This document shows, piece after piece, positions 53,993 through 60,759 of a stretch of DNA of 64,000 nt (its first letter is position 1; every line of letters begins with the position of its first letter). Made by a program: the position numbers and the translations under genes. The DNA comes from Opitutia bacterium (GTDB lineage Bacteria; Verrucomicrobiota; Verrucomicrobiia; Opitutales; Opitutaceae). A model generated the notes under the pieces. It had not been told where the DNA came from, did not search any database, and saw nothing but the letters and a program-made list of their open reading frames with translations. The stretch covers positions 1 through 64,000 of the forward strand of contig JACQFT010000082.1 of assembly GCA_016199925.1 (NCBI GenBank). The letters are read 5' to 3'.

Positions 53993-54559
53993 GTGCCCTA
54001 CGAAAACCTCTCCCGCGCCCGCCTGACCAAGGCCCTGCGCCGCCTCTCCGAGTTGGCGACAGCCGAAGGCCTGGTGCTGGAGCTGGCGCTCTACGGCGGT
54101 GCCGTGTTCACCCTCGTCTATGGCTCGCGCGAAACCACGAAGGATGTGGATGCAATCCTCAAACCGGCCGAGACCGGAGAACGGCTCGTCAAAGTCGTGG
54201 CGACAGAACAGAATCTTCCAAACGACTGGCTGAACGGGGAGGTCCGGCAATTTCTTTCTCCCCACGATCAGCGCCGCCCCTTCCCGCGCAAGGAATTCGA
54301 GCCGGGTCTGGCCATTACGATCCCCACCGCGAACTACCTGCTCGCCTTGAAGCTCAAAGCCGCCCGCCCGCCGTTGCCCGGCTATCCCGGAGACGAGCCG
54401 GATATCCGATTCCTGCTTCAACGGATCAGGCCGGCAGACCTAGAGGCCGTGGATGAGATATTTGAACGCTTCTTTCCGGGCGAGATTCCGCACGGATTCG
54501 CCCGCACCATGGTTGCGCGCTTGTTGTCTGAGATTCCGAAGCCGCCTTCCCCGCGATGA
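53993..54559 (+). CDS. Nucleotidyltransferase (DUF6036-like), possible toxin
   Basis: The 188-residue product, from a GTG start, has the minimal nucleotidyltransferase pattern: LALYGGAVFTLVYGSRETTK and DVDAIL with two metal-binding Asp residues, followed by ITIPTANYLLALKLKAARPP, which is typical of AbiEii/DUF6036 proteins. Such enzymes often add nucleotides to tRNA or proteins and act in toxin-antitoxin or defence loci. The stop overlaps the next gene by four bases (ATGA), so both are translationally coupled. The role as a toxin is inference. Confidence 0.82.
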   Translation: MPYENLSRARLTKALRRLSELATAEGLVLELALYGGAVFTLVYGSRETTKDVDAILKPAETGERLVKVVATEQNLPNDWLNGEVRQFLSPHDQRRPFPRKEFEPGLAITIPTANYLLALKLKAARPPLPGYPGDEPDIRFLLQRIRPADLEAVDEIFERFFPGEIPHGFARTMVARLLSEIPKPPSPR

Positions 54560-55086
54560 GCCCGCGGCCACAAACTCTGGCAGAAGTCGCCCGACGGGCC
54601 GAGGATCTCGGTCATTTCGGACACGAATTTGCCGACTGGTTGCACACTGTCCGCGCCATCCGATCACGCGGCGCATTGCAGCATTCGCTGGCCTCGGAAC
54701 CCGCCTGGCTGGAAAAACGATTCCCCGAGGGGCGGGTGGCCGATGCTTGGTTGGCGGCCTACGCGGAGTATGCGTCCACGCTCGCCAGTCTAAAAATACC
54801 CGCATGGGCTCTCCGCCCAAAACGATTCTTACCCGAACCGTGGTTCAGCGTCGAGGCGCCGGCCGAGCGCCTCCTCGCACTGCGCGACAGCCCCCCCGCC
54901 TTCAAGAACCGGAATCTCTTCACGCCCAAAGTGGATCTCCCTCTCCGGCTGCGGGCGGGCCGGCCGGCCAAGACCGCCGAGGAGAAGCGCCGCGTCAACG
55001 CCGCGCGCCAGCGCCGCTTCCGCAACCGCCGTGCCCTCGAGCTGGAACTCCACCGCCACGCCGCCAGCATCCTCATGGCCCGATAA
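54556..55086 (+). CDS. Partner of the nucleotidyltransferase, basic C-terminus, function unknown
   Basis: The 176 residues begin MSPRPQTLAEVARRAEDLGH, have a helical N-terminal half (HEFADWLHTVRAIRSRGALQ; DAWLAAYAEYASTLASLKIP), and end in a highly basic helix after a GRPAK stretch (KRRVNAARQRRFRNRRALEL). The basic helix could bind nucleic acid. The ATGA overlap with the nucleotidyltransferase suggests a toxin-antitoxin-like or paired system. No family is recognised. Confidence 0.65.
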   Translation: MSPRPQTLAEVARRAEDLGHFGHEFADWLHTVRAIRSRGALQHSLASEPAWLEKRFPEGRVADAWLAAYAEYASTLASLKIPAWALRPKRFLPEPWFSVEAPAERLLALRDSPPAFKNRNLFTPKVDLPLRLRAGRPAKTAEEKRRVNAARQRRFRNRRALELELHRHAASILMAR

Positions 55087-55131
55087 GAGCGCCCGCCCAC
55101 GCCGCCATCGCCGACACGAAGAATTAAGCAC

Positions 55132-55185
55132 TGTAGGAGCGGCTTTCTTGTCCGCCATAGCCTTGGCGACGGCGGAATGCCCCGA
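55132..55185. repeat. Mixed repeat: half family B plus family E hairpin
   Basis: It starts CTGTAGGAGCGGCTTTCTTG (family B arm) and continues with a hairpin in which TCCGCC pairs with GGCGGA around ATAGCCTTGGCGAC. The same CCGCCA.AGCCTTGGCGACG stretch occurs at 38240 and an inverted variant near 57004-57024. Confidence 0.6.
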
Positions 55186-55192
55186 TTCTTTC

Positions 55193-55221
55193 AAGCCCCG
55201 GAGCAATCCGGGGCTTTTTTA
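55193..55221 (+). terminator. Strong Rho-independent terminator
   Basis: The stem AGCCCCGGA paired with TCCGGGGCT, loop GCAA, is followed by six T. It ends the nucleotidyltransferase operon and insulates the AbrB/VapC pair. Confidence 0.85.
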
Positions 55222-55346
55222 TGCCCGCTCCCAGCAATGGGCGACAACTGGACGTAACCTGAAAATTCTCCCCTCCATGATAATGTCCTACAAAATAAGG
55301 CTTGTCTTACTTTTCCAACTATTCTCCTCTTTTACGCATGGTCACC

Positions 55347-55625
55347 ATGAATACTGAAACCGCCTACATGACATCCAAAGGGCAGGTTGTCATCCCGGCC
55401 CGCCTCCGACGGAAATACGGACTGAAAGAAGGCACCCGCCTTACTTTCGCCGAGGAGGACGGCCGCTTTGTCATCCAGCCAGTCACCAAAGAATACATCA
55501 GCTCCTTCCGGGGCATCTTCAAACTGAAGCCCGGCGAGAAATCCGCCGTGCAGGAACACTTGGATGATCGCACCAAAGAGCGCACCCGGGAAGGCCGCGA
55601 AATCGAATCTGACCGCAAAAAATGA
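55347..55625 (+). CDS. AbrB/MazE-type antitoxin
   Basis: From the ATG at 55347 the 92 residues carry the swapped-hairpin DNA-binding fold (TSKGQVVIPARLRRKYGLKE; GTRLTFAEEDGRFVIQPV). A C-terminal helical tail (SAVQEHLDDRTKERTREGRE) should cover the toxin. Earlier starts (ATG 55338, TTG 55302) are possible but add no family sequence. Its stop overlaps the PIN toxin start by four bases. It should neutralise the VapC toxin and repress the shared promoter in the AT-richer leader before it. Confidence 0.9.
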   Translation: MNTETAYMTSKGQVVIPARLRRKYGLKEGTRLTFAEEDGRFVIQPVTKEYISSFRGIFKLKPGEKSAVQEHLDDRTKERTREGREIESDRKK

Positions 55626-56023
55626 AACCCTTGGTTTTCGATACCTCCGCATTGCTGGCCCTGCTCTTCGACGAACCCGGCGCAGAAGCCGTCGAGGCGC
55701 TCATGCACCGGGCCTCGGAAAAGGACCAGCCAATGCTGATGAGCGCCGTGAACTGGGCCGAGACCTGCTACCGTGTGTCAAAGAAGCGTGGTGAAGAAGC
55801 GCTGGCCCAAGCCAAGGAATTCGCCTCCAACACTCCTATCATGATCGTCGACGCCGACCGGGAGCTGGCGGAAATCGCCGCAAGCTACCGCGCCTCCGAC
55901 ACCCTCGCCTTGGCCGACGCCTTTGCCGCCGCACTGGCACTGACCCGCAAAGCCGAACTCGTCACCGCCGACCGCGAATTCAAATCCGTCGAAAGCGAAA
56001 TCAAAATCGCATGGCTAAAGTGA
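55622..56023 (+). CDS. Type II toxin VapC (PIN domain ribonuclease)
   Basis: The 133-residue PIN domain shows acidic residues Asp7 (LVFDTSALLAL), Glu47 (AVNWAETCYR), Asp99 (LALADAFAAAL) and Asp117 (VTADREF), a full metal-binding set. VapC toxins are Mg-dependent RNases that cut tRNA or rRNA; the exact target is unknown. It is translationally coupled to its antitoxin (ATGA). Length is typical. No disrupted residue is seen, so it is predicted active. Confidence 0.93.
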   Translation: MKPLVFDTSALLALLFDEPGAEAVEALMHRASEKDQPMLMSAVNWAETCYRVSKKRGEEALAQAKEFASNTPIMIVDADRELAEIAASYRASDTLALADAFAAALALTRKAELVTADREFKSVESEIKIAWLK

Positions 56024-56048
56024 CGAAGCGCCGCCGACAAGGCGCCTA

Positions 56049-56906
56049 TTAGTCGTCGATAGTTCCGGGCATTGCTCGAAACTGAATTGCTTCAAGGCTA
56101 CAGGTGCTGCGCATGGAGCCGTTCAACAAAAATAGTCTTGGGTTCCTGCTGAAGTCGAACAGTCGATAGACGTGATACTCAGCACTCCGTTCGTCTGAAA
56201 CTTCCACTTCGTTCTTGGAAGCGAAGAATGGTGTCAAAGCGCCAAAACGAGTGGTCTTCACCTCCACCAATCGTTCCCGTCCATCTGTCTCAAAAGAAAG
56301 GATATCGAATCCGTGACCATCGCCTTTGTTTGAAACGTGGTCGATGCGCTCAGCAAGATTCCTGTGCCCCGCCCGCCAGAGCCGCTCGTGCTCGAACTTG
56401 AGCACAAGGTCCTCTCCTGCCAGTCCGAGCGACTGGTTGCGCGCTTCCTGCTCAAGAAAATTACGTTTGAGCGTCACCCTCGACCCCAAACGCTTTTCAT
56501 AGAGCGCCTCCTTCTTTTTCGTCGGCGTCGGTGGCTCGACCTGTATGGTCAGAATATCAGCAAACCTCGCCGGATTCACCACTGGCTGCTGAATCAGCTC
56601 GGCCACAGCCGTGGTCAACTCAGGCTGCGCATACACTCGGCGCTCAACTGCCTCCTGTAAAAGACCCTGATAATTACTTCGCGGCTTATAGCCGTCCACA
56701 TACGGATACCCCAATTCGATCATCGCCGCACTGATGTTCTGGTGTTTGAACTCAATGGAGCCACGGCTACGCGCAGGCAGGAGTTTCTGCAGCTCTCTGT
56801 TTCTTTCCGCCTTGTTATAGTCGTAATTTTGAAGCTCCAAGGCCAACATCGCGAGGTAGTCCTCAACTATGATTTCAACCTCCTGTTGTGACCAGTCTTC
56901 AGACAT
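56049..56906 (-). CDS. DUF3883 domain protein (predicted nuclease-like), lower GC
   Basis: The ATG at 56906 gives 285 residues. The N-terminal half is helical (VEIIVEDYLAMLALELQNYD; SIEFKHQNISAAMIELGYPY). The C-terminal half is the DUF3883 domain, with ERIDHVSNKGDGHGFDILSF and ERLVEVKTTRFGALTPFFAS, which contain the D...ExK arrangement of PD-(D/E)XK nuclease folds. DUF3883 is often found on helicases or defence proteins. GC is visibly lower (about half) than neighbours, so it was probably acquired by transfer. It faces VapC convergently. Confidence 0.82.
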   Translation of the reverse strand: MSEDWSQQEVEIIVEDYLAMLALELQNYDYNKAERNRELQKLLPARSRGSIEFKHQNISAAMIELGYPYVDGYKPRSNYQGLLQEAVERRVYAQPELTTAVAELIQQPVVNPARFADILTIQVEPPTPTKKKEALYEKRLGSRVTLKRNFLEQEARNQSLGLAGEDLVLKFEHERLWRAGHRNLAERIDHVSNKGDGHGFDILSFETDGRERLVEVKTTRFGALTPFFASKNEVEVSDERSAEYHVYRLFDFSRNPRLFLLNGSMRSTCSLEAIQFRAMPGTIDD

Positions 56907-57136
56907 AGCGTGCGCAGAACTAGATGTCCGCCGAGTCAACCCAGCGCAATGCCAACTTCCGTCACGGTTTCAAGAGCGCGGAATTTCCGACTTCGTCCCG
57001 GCCTTTGCCAAGGCTACGGCGGGCACGGTGAGGCTTTAGCCTTCGCTCTTTTCGCTATGGCCGACAAGGCCGCTGGCGTGGGGCCCGTTTTTCTTGGCGC
57101 TTGGAGTCTGGGGGTCGGCAGTGCTACGTTTCCGCC

Positions 57137-57322
57137 ATGCCAGACCGCATCACCATCGTCACCGGCATCTGCTACAGCCGCCCCATCATCCGCGGCACCC
57201 GCGTTGCCGTGCAGACGTTGCTCGAACTTCTCGCCACCGGCGACTCGATGGTCGATGTGCTGGCCGAACATCCCGCCCTGACCCGTGACGATGTGAAGGC
57301 CTGCCTCGAAATCCAAGATTGA
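57137..57322 (+). CDS. DUF433 antitoxin-like protein, lacking an adjacent toxin
   Basis: The 61-residue product from the ATG at 57137 has the DUF433 HTH-like pattern: YSRPIIRGTRVAVQTLLELL then LTRDDVKACLEIQD. DUF433 proteins act as antitoxins for DUF5615 PIN-like toxins. No toxin follows directly; the next gene is another DUF433. It could be an orphan antitoxin or the first of a duplicated antitoxin pair. Confidence 0.85.
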   Translation: MPDRITIVTGICYSRPIIRGTRVAVQTLLELLATGDSMVDVLAEHPALTRDDVKACLEIQD

Positions 57323-57353
57323 AACCCCGACCTGCCCGGCTAGCTTCCACCGC

Positions 57354-57575
57354 ATGAACGAGCGCATCATCACCGACCCCAATCTCTGTTCGGGCAAGCC
57401 CGTCATCCGGGGCACGCGCATCATGGTCCGCAATATTCTCGGATTGGTCGCCGGCGGCTACACCGTCGAACGCATCCTGCAGACCTACCCGGAGCTGACC
57501 AAGGAAGACGTGAGCGCCGCCCTCGAATACGCCGCACACCTCGTAGGCGAGGAGCAAATCTACACCCATGCCTGA
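57354..57575 (+). CDS. DUF433 antitoxin
   Basis: The 73 residues begin MNERIITDPNLCSGKPVIRG and continue TRIMVRNILGLVAGGYTVER and LTKEDVSAALEYAAHLV, the classic DUF433 layout. Its stop overlaps the DUF5615 toxin start by 8 bases. It should bind and neutralise that toxin and regulate the operon. Confidence 0.92.
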   Translation: MNERIITDPNLCSGKPVIRGTRIMVRNILGLVAGGYTVERILQTYPELTKEDVSAALEYAAHLVGEEQIYTHA

Positions 57576-57951
57576 AACCGGGCTGCGCGTTCTGCTGGAT
57601 CAGAATGTTCCCCAGGAATGTCTGGCTTGGTTGCAGCAGGCCCGCCCCGCTCGGACTGTCTGGCATGTGAATCTGACCGGCTTGGCCGGACGGCCGGACC
57701 CGGAAATATTTCGCTGGGCTCAAGCAAAACAGGCCATCGTGGTCAGCTTCGATGAGGGTTTCGCCGATGCCCGCACTTTTCCGCTCGGCGCGCATCATGG
57801 CATCAACCGTCTGCGCGTCTGGCCCACGACGGTCGAGCTGACCGTTGCGGCATTGCAACGGGTCCTCGACCAAGTGTCGGAGTCTGACCTCCCGAGAAAT
57901 CTGATCATCGTGGACAACCACCGCATCCGTTTGCGCCGGGCGCCAGTCTGA
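57568..57951 (+). CDS. DUF5615 PIN-like toxin
   Basis: The 127-residue product has the Mut7-C/PIN-like start LRVLLDQNVPQECLAWLQQA, a central VVSFDEGFADARTFP and a C-terminal end LIIVDNHRIRLRRAP. The acidic residues in LLDQN and FDEGF(A)D match the DUF5615 RNase family. Overlap with the preceding DUF433 gene supports a toxin-antitoxin pair. Confidence 0.9.
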   Translation: MPETGLRVLLDQNVPQECLAWLQQARPARTVWHVNLTGLAGRPDPEIFRWAQAKQAIVVSFDEGFADARTFPLGAHHGINRLRVWPTTVELTVAALQRVLDQVSESDLPRNLIIVDNHRIRLRRAPV

Positions 57952-57955
57952 GGCC

Positions 57956-58450
57956 GTGCCCGACATCTTCACCAAGTCCAAGCGCTCGGCGGTGATGGCG
58001 GCGATCCGCTCGCAAGGGAACAAGGGCACGGAGCTGCGGCTGCTGCGGATTTTCCGGGCGCACGGCGTCACGGGCTGGCGGCGGGGCCGGTCACTGGCGC
58101 TCAATCCCCGAGGTGTAAGGTTTAAGGTTCAAGGTGTAGGTTCAAAGATTCAAAGCCTGAGTGCCCGCAGCACTGGCCGGGTGAAACCAGACTTCGTTTT
58201 TCGCGCGGCGCGCATGGCCGTGTTTGTCGACGGCTGCTTCTGGCACGGTTGTCCGAAGCACGCGACGTGGCCCAAGACGCGCGCGGCATTCTGGCGTGCG
58301 AAAATCCTGCGCAACCGGGAACGCGACCGACAGGTGGACCGCCGCCTCCGCCAACTCGGTTGGCGCGTGGTTCGCGTCTGGGAGCACAGTTTGCGGCGCT
58401 GCGATGAAGCAAAGCTCGTCCGCCGGCTGCATCGCTCCGTCGGCGTATGA
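57956..58450 (+). CDS. vsr: Very short patch repair endonuclease Vsr with internal insertion
   Basis: The 164 residues start at GTG 57956 (MPDIFTKSKRSAVMAAIRSQ) and contain the Vsr core: KPDFVFRAARMAVFVDGCFW, then HGCPKHATWPKTRAAFWRAK and LGWRVVRVWEHSL. Vsr nicks next to T:G mismatches from deaminated 5-methylcytosine. Between GWRRG and KPDFVF there are about 38 residues where relatives have about six. The extra part is encoded by repeat-like DNA (58110-58165). No cytosine methyltransferase is adjacent. It begins 4 bases after the DUF5615 gene. Confidence 0.88.
   Translation: MPDIFTKSKRSAVMAAIRSQGNKGTELRLLRIFRAHGVTGWRRGRSLALNPRGVRFKVQGVGSKIQSLSARSTGRVKPDFVFRAARMAVFVDGCFWHGCPKHATWPKTRAAFWRAKILRNRERDRQVDRRLRQLGWRVVRVWEHSLRRCDEAKLVRRLHRSVGV
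58110..58165. repeat. Short direct-repeat tract inside vsr
   Basis: Units of AAGGTT(T/C)AAGG and GTTCAAAGATTCAAAGCC recur here in AT-rich DNA that contrasts with the flanking gene. It is translated in frame as GVRFKVQGVGSKIQSLSA. Confidence 0.55.
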
Positions 58451-58580
58451 CCGGTTTCGAAGCGGGAATCGGGCCGCGTTCTTCCCGTCGTCACAGAGCG
58501 TTTGACCACGACCCTCCGCGGGGTCGGTCCCGCTCGCGGGTCAAAGCCGCCTTCGCCCGCGGCACCCCGCGTCGGTGCAC

Positions 58581-58604
58581 GGACCGGACGGAGCCGGTCC
58601 CTCC
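58581..58604 (+). repeat. Partial family A repeat
   Basis: Only the second half (GGACCGGACGGAGCCGGTCC then CTCC) and tail (ACCCGAGCCAAGCCGG) of the family A element are present after vsr. Confidence 0.6.
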
Positions 58605-58670
58605 ACCCGAGCCAAGCCGGAACTTTGCCCTGACCAGCAGAGCGCGTTCCCCAGAATCTTCCGGGCTAGT

Positions 58671-59039
58671 TCACCCGGCCCCGCCCGCCCGCCCGTCCTG
58701 CCAACGCCAGTAGTGGAAATACCCGAGCGCGATCGCGAGGACGCCGGCTAGAAATTCAAGTGCGGACATTTCAGGCCGGCTCGCGCTGACGCCGCGAACA
58801 ACCATGAAAGCCGTATTGTATGCGAAAAGTGTCAGCCCCATTCCGATGCTCATGGCGGTGAACATCGCCTTCATCTTGAGCTGTTGCACGCGCTCGTCCT
58901 CGATGCGCTCCTTGGCGAAGAAAATCATCATCAGCCCGGTGCTGGCCGTCACGGAAAGGAGCAGGCGGTCCGGGGCGATAGCCCCCAAGGGAACGCCCAA
59001 GAGGATGATCAATAGTCCGATAGTTTTTTGCGCGGTCAT
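58671..59039 (-). CDS. Small DUF2178-like membrane protein
   Basis: The 122 residues have four hydrophobic segments: an N-terminal pair (IGLLIILLGVPLGAIA; LLLSVTASTGLMMIFF) and two later ones, AMFTAMSIGMGLTLFAYNTA and LEFLAGVLAIALGYFHYW. The loop EERIEDERVQQLKMKAMF resembles the DERV...K.A loop of DUF2178 proteins, which are typically found next to XRE regulators, as here. Co-directional with the XRE gene upstream. Function unknown. Confidence 0.7.
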   Translation of the reverse strand: MTAQKTIGLLIILLGVPLGAIAPDRLLLSVTASTGLMMIFFAKERIEDERVQQLKMKAMFTAMSIGMGLTLFAYNTAFMVVRGVSASRPEMSALEFLAGVLAIALGYFHYWRWQDGRAGGAG

Positions 59040-59080
59040 GGTGGGGTCGGGTCGGTTTTTTTAGCGGTCGAAAGCAGGGT

Positions 59081-59269
59081 TCAGTTCCAAAAGATTTCCT
59101 CCACCGGGAGCTTGAAGAGTTTCCCGATCTTCAGCGCGAGCGGGAGGCTCGGGTCGTATTTCTCCGTCTCGATGGCGTTGATAGTCTGGCGCGACACCGC
59201 CAGTTTGTCGGCGAGATCGCCCTGCGACCACGCCTTGGCCGCGCGCAGTTCCCGCAGTTGGTTTTTCAT
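59081..59269 (-). CDS. XRE-family HTH regulator
   Basis: The 62 residues form a single HTH_3 domain (LRELRAAKAWSQGDLADKLA; VSRQTINAIETEKYDPSLPL) ending with KLPVEEIFWN, the standard short XRE regulator found with DUF2178-type membrane proteins. Its ATG overlaps the preceding gene's stop by four bases. It probably represses the cluster via the direct repeats upstream of 59709. Confidence 0.92.
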   Translation of the reverse strand: MKNQLRELRAAKAWSQGDLADKLAVSRQTINAIETEKYDPSLPLALKIGKLFKLPVEEIFWN

Positions 59270-59709
59270 TGATAGCGGCGGTTGGCGACGGCGCCGCCGA
59301 GCAGCCAGAAGAAAAACATCACGCTGGCCGTCGCGACCATGCCGAGTCCGCCGGCGAGCCCGGGCAGAGGCACGCCGTGGGCCGCGAGCGTGTTCACCGC
59401 CAGACCCGTGAGCACGGTGCCGAGCGCCGCCACGAGGACGGCTTCGAGCTGCAGGCGTTGCTGCAGTTCGTCCAAGCCGCGGATGAAGCGCCAGCAGCTC
59501 CGCACATAGAGCAGGCCCGGGAGGAACGGCGCGAGCGCCAGCAGGCCGCGGGCGAGCGGCGGCCAGTCGGGATGGCGGCGGAGCAGAAAAAACTCCGCCA
59601 GATAAGTGGCGGTCGCCACGCCCAGCCAGAGGTTGAGCACCAAGTCGGTTTTGAGGGAATACTGCCCCGAGTGCGGCTCGACCGTTTCCATCCGGTTGGG
59701 ATTTTCCAT
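59266..59709 (-). CDS. Membrane protein coupled to the XRE regulator
   Basis: The ATG at 59709 gives 147 residues (MENPNRMETVEPHSGQYSLK) with four helices: LVLNLWLGVATATYLAEFFL, GLLALAPFLPGLLYVRSCW, AVLVAALGTVLTGLAVNTLA and GMVATASVMFFFWLLGGAVA. RGLDELQQRLQLEA sits between helices two and three. It resembles proteins found with XRE regulators in redox or stress loci but is not assigned. The stop overlaps the XRE start, so the regulator is translated from the same message. Confidence 0.75.
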   Translation of the reverse strand: MENPNRMETVEPHSGQYSLKTDLVLNLWLGVATATYLAEFFLLRRHPDWPPLARGLLALAPFLPGLLYVRSCWRFIRGLDELQQRLQLEAVLVAALGTVLTGLAVNTLAAHGVPLPGLAGGLGMVATASVMFFFWLLGGAVANRRYQ

Positions 59710-59721
59710 GCCGACACCATG

Positions 59722-59756
59722 TAAAGCATACTTGTCCTCTGTCAAGCATCCTTGTC
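59722..59756 (-). promoter_or_regulatory. Tandem direct repeat upstream of the XRE cluster
   Basis: Two 15-base units (TAAAGCATACTTGTC at 59722-59736 and TCAAGCATCCTTGTC at 59742-59756) repeat with a 20-base period, 13 bases from the ATG at 59709. On the coding (minus) strand they read GACAAGNATGCTT(K)A and include TTGACA. This suits an operator for the XRE protein. Confidence 0.55.
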
Positions 59757-59880
59757 ATGGCTCCGGAAGAAATTTTCCCCGCCGCGACCAATCCCGTGCC
59801 AGCGGCGCTTTCGCACCGGGCCGGCGCGTCCACCGCCACTCCGTTGAGTCGCCTGCCCGCAGGTCGCCGTTTCCAGAGGG

Positions 59881-59903
59881 AATGTCACTTAATAGGTGAC
59901 ATT
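59881..59903. repeat. Palindrome related to the 42205/42253 sites
   Basis: AATGTCAC and GTGACATT form 8-base arms around TTAATAG, matching the general TGTCAC..TAATA..GTGACA layout of the two sites in the response-regulator gap. Confidence 0.5.
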
Positions 59904-60055
59904 GCGCGCGACGGTGCGGCGGTGCGTCGCCGTCCGGCTCTGCGTCCTTCGCGGGGCTGGGCGGGGCTGGCCGGCGGCGGCGCGTTTCGTTCGCGATGGG
60001 CCCGCTACCCCGAAGCTCGTCCGCCGCGGCGGGTGAGCTTCGGCATAGATTGAGT

Positions 60056-60129
60056 GGAGGGACCGGCTCCGTCCGGTCCACGGATCGCGAAAAGTCGGAC
60101 GACATCCTGCTGGCCAGCAGAATCCCTCC
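60056..60129 (-). repeat. Dispersed MITE-like repeat, family A, reverse orientation
   Basis: The inverted ends GGAGGGA and TCCCTCC enclose the family core on the minus strand, with GGACCGG hairpin and CTGCTGGCCAGCAG palindrome. Length (74) equals that of the copy at 32498. Confidence 0.75.
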
Positions 60130-60301
60130 GCGGCGCAGCTACGGTTGCGCGTTGCATACGGTTTGGTCGGATCCGTCGCGACTTGCTCCGAGGAGGTTTT
60201 CTCGCGGACCGGGGCAAGGGTGCCCCGGTTCCGACGGCGTGCCCCGGTTCCAAAGAACCCGCGGTCCCCGCCGGGTTCGTCGCGGAGCCAATGCATCCGC
60301 C

Positions 60302-60673
60302 CTACCCCTGGCCGTCGCGTTCCAGCTCGGCCTGGACATCAGCCACGGCCGTCAAAATTTTCCGGAAGCGTCGCCCCAACGGCGTGAACTCATACTCCAC
60401 GCGTGGCGGGATCTCCGGAAAGCTCTCCTTCGCCAGAATCCCGAGCGTCACGTTGCGCCGCAGGCAGTCGTTGAGCACCTTCGCGCTCAGCCCTTCGACG
60501 CTGCGCTCCATCGCGCCGGGCCGTTTCGTGCCGGCGTCGATCAGTTGATAGACCGTGAGCGACCACTTGCACGCGAGCACCGTTTCCAGCAGCACCGCGG
60601 CGCGTTTCGGCGGTTGCGCCCGCAGCATTTTCTTCGTCGTGACAGCGGGCAATTTAGACTTGGCGGTGGGCAC
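60302..60673 (-). CDS. HxlR family transcriptional regulator
   Basis: The 123-residue protein has the HxlR winged helix: LLETVLACKWSLTVYQLIDA, then RSVEGLSAKVLNDCLRRNVT and the wing PPRVEYEFTPLGRRFRKIL. It is transcribed divergently from an SDR oxidoreductase gene, the usual target of such redox- or aldehyde-sensing regulators. A Cys in ACKWS and another in NDCLRR could sense redox; this is inference. Confidence 0.93.
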   Translation of the reverse strand: MPTAKSKLPAVTTKKMLRAQPPKRAAVLLETVLACKWSLTVYQLIDAGTKRPGAMERSVEGLSAKVLNDCLRRNVTLGILAKESFPEIPPRVEYEFTPLGRRFRKILTAVADVQAELERDGQG

Positions 60674-60759
60674 CCGACCAAATTGTGCCCGCTGTTTTCT
60701 TTGTCAATTGCCTGCTAGAGTGGCGGCTCACCTCCGCAACTCCTCCACAACCCTTCATC

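Larger units (their letters stand above)
59710..60301. other. 592-base intergenic region with palindrome and family A repeat
   Basis: No gene is supported. It contains the XRE-type operator (59722-59756), a palindrome (59881-59903), and a reverse-oriented family A repeat (60056-60129). The rest is GC-rich DNA with no recognised signal. Confidence 0.6.
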
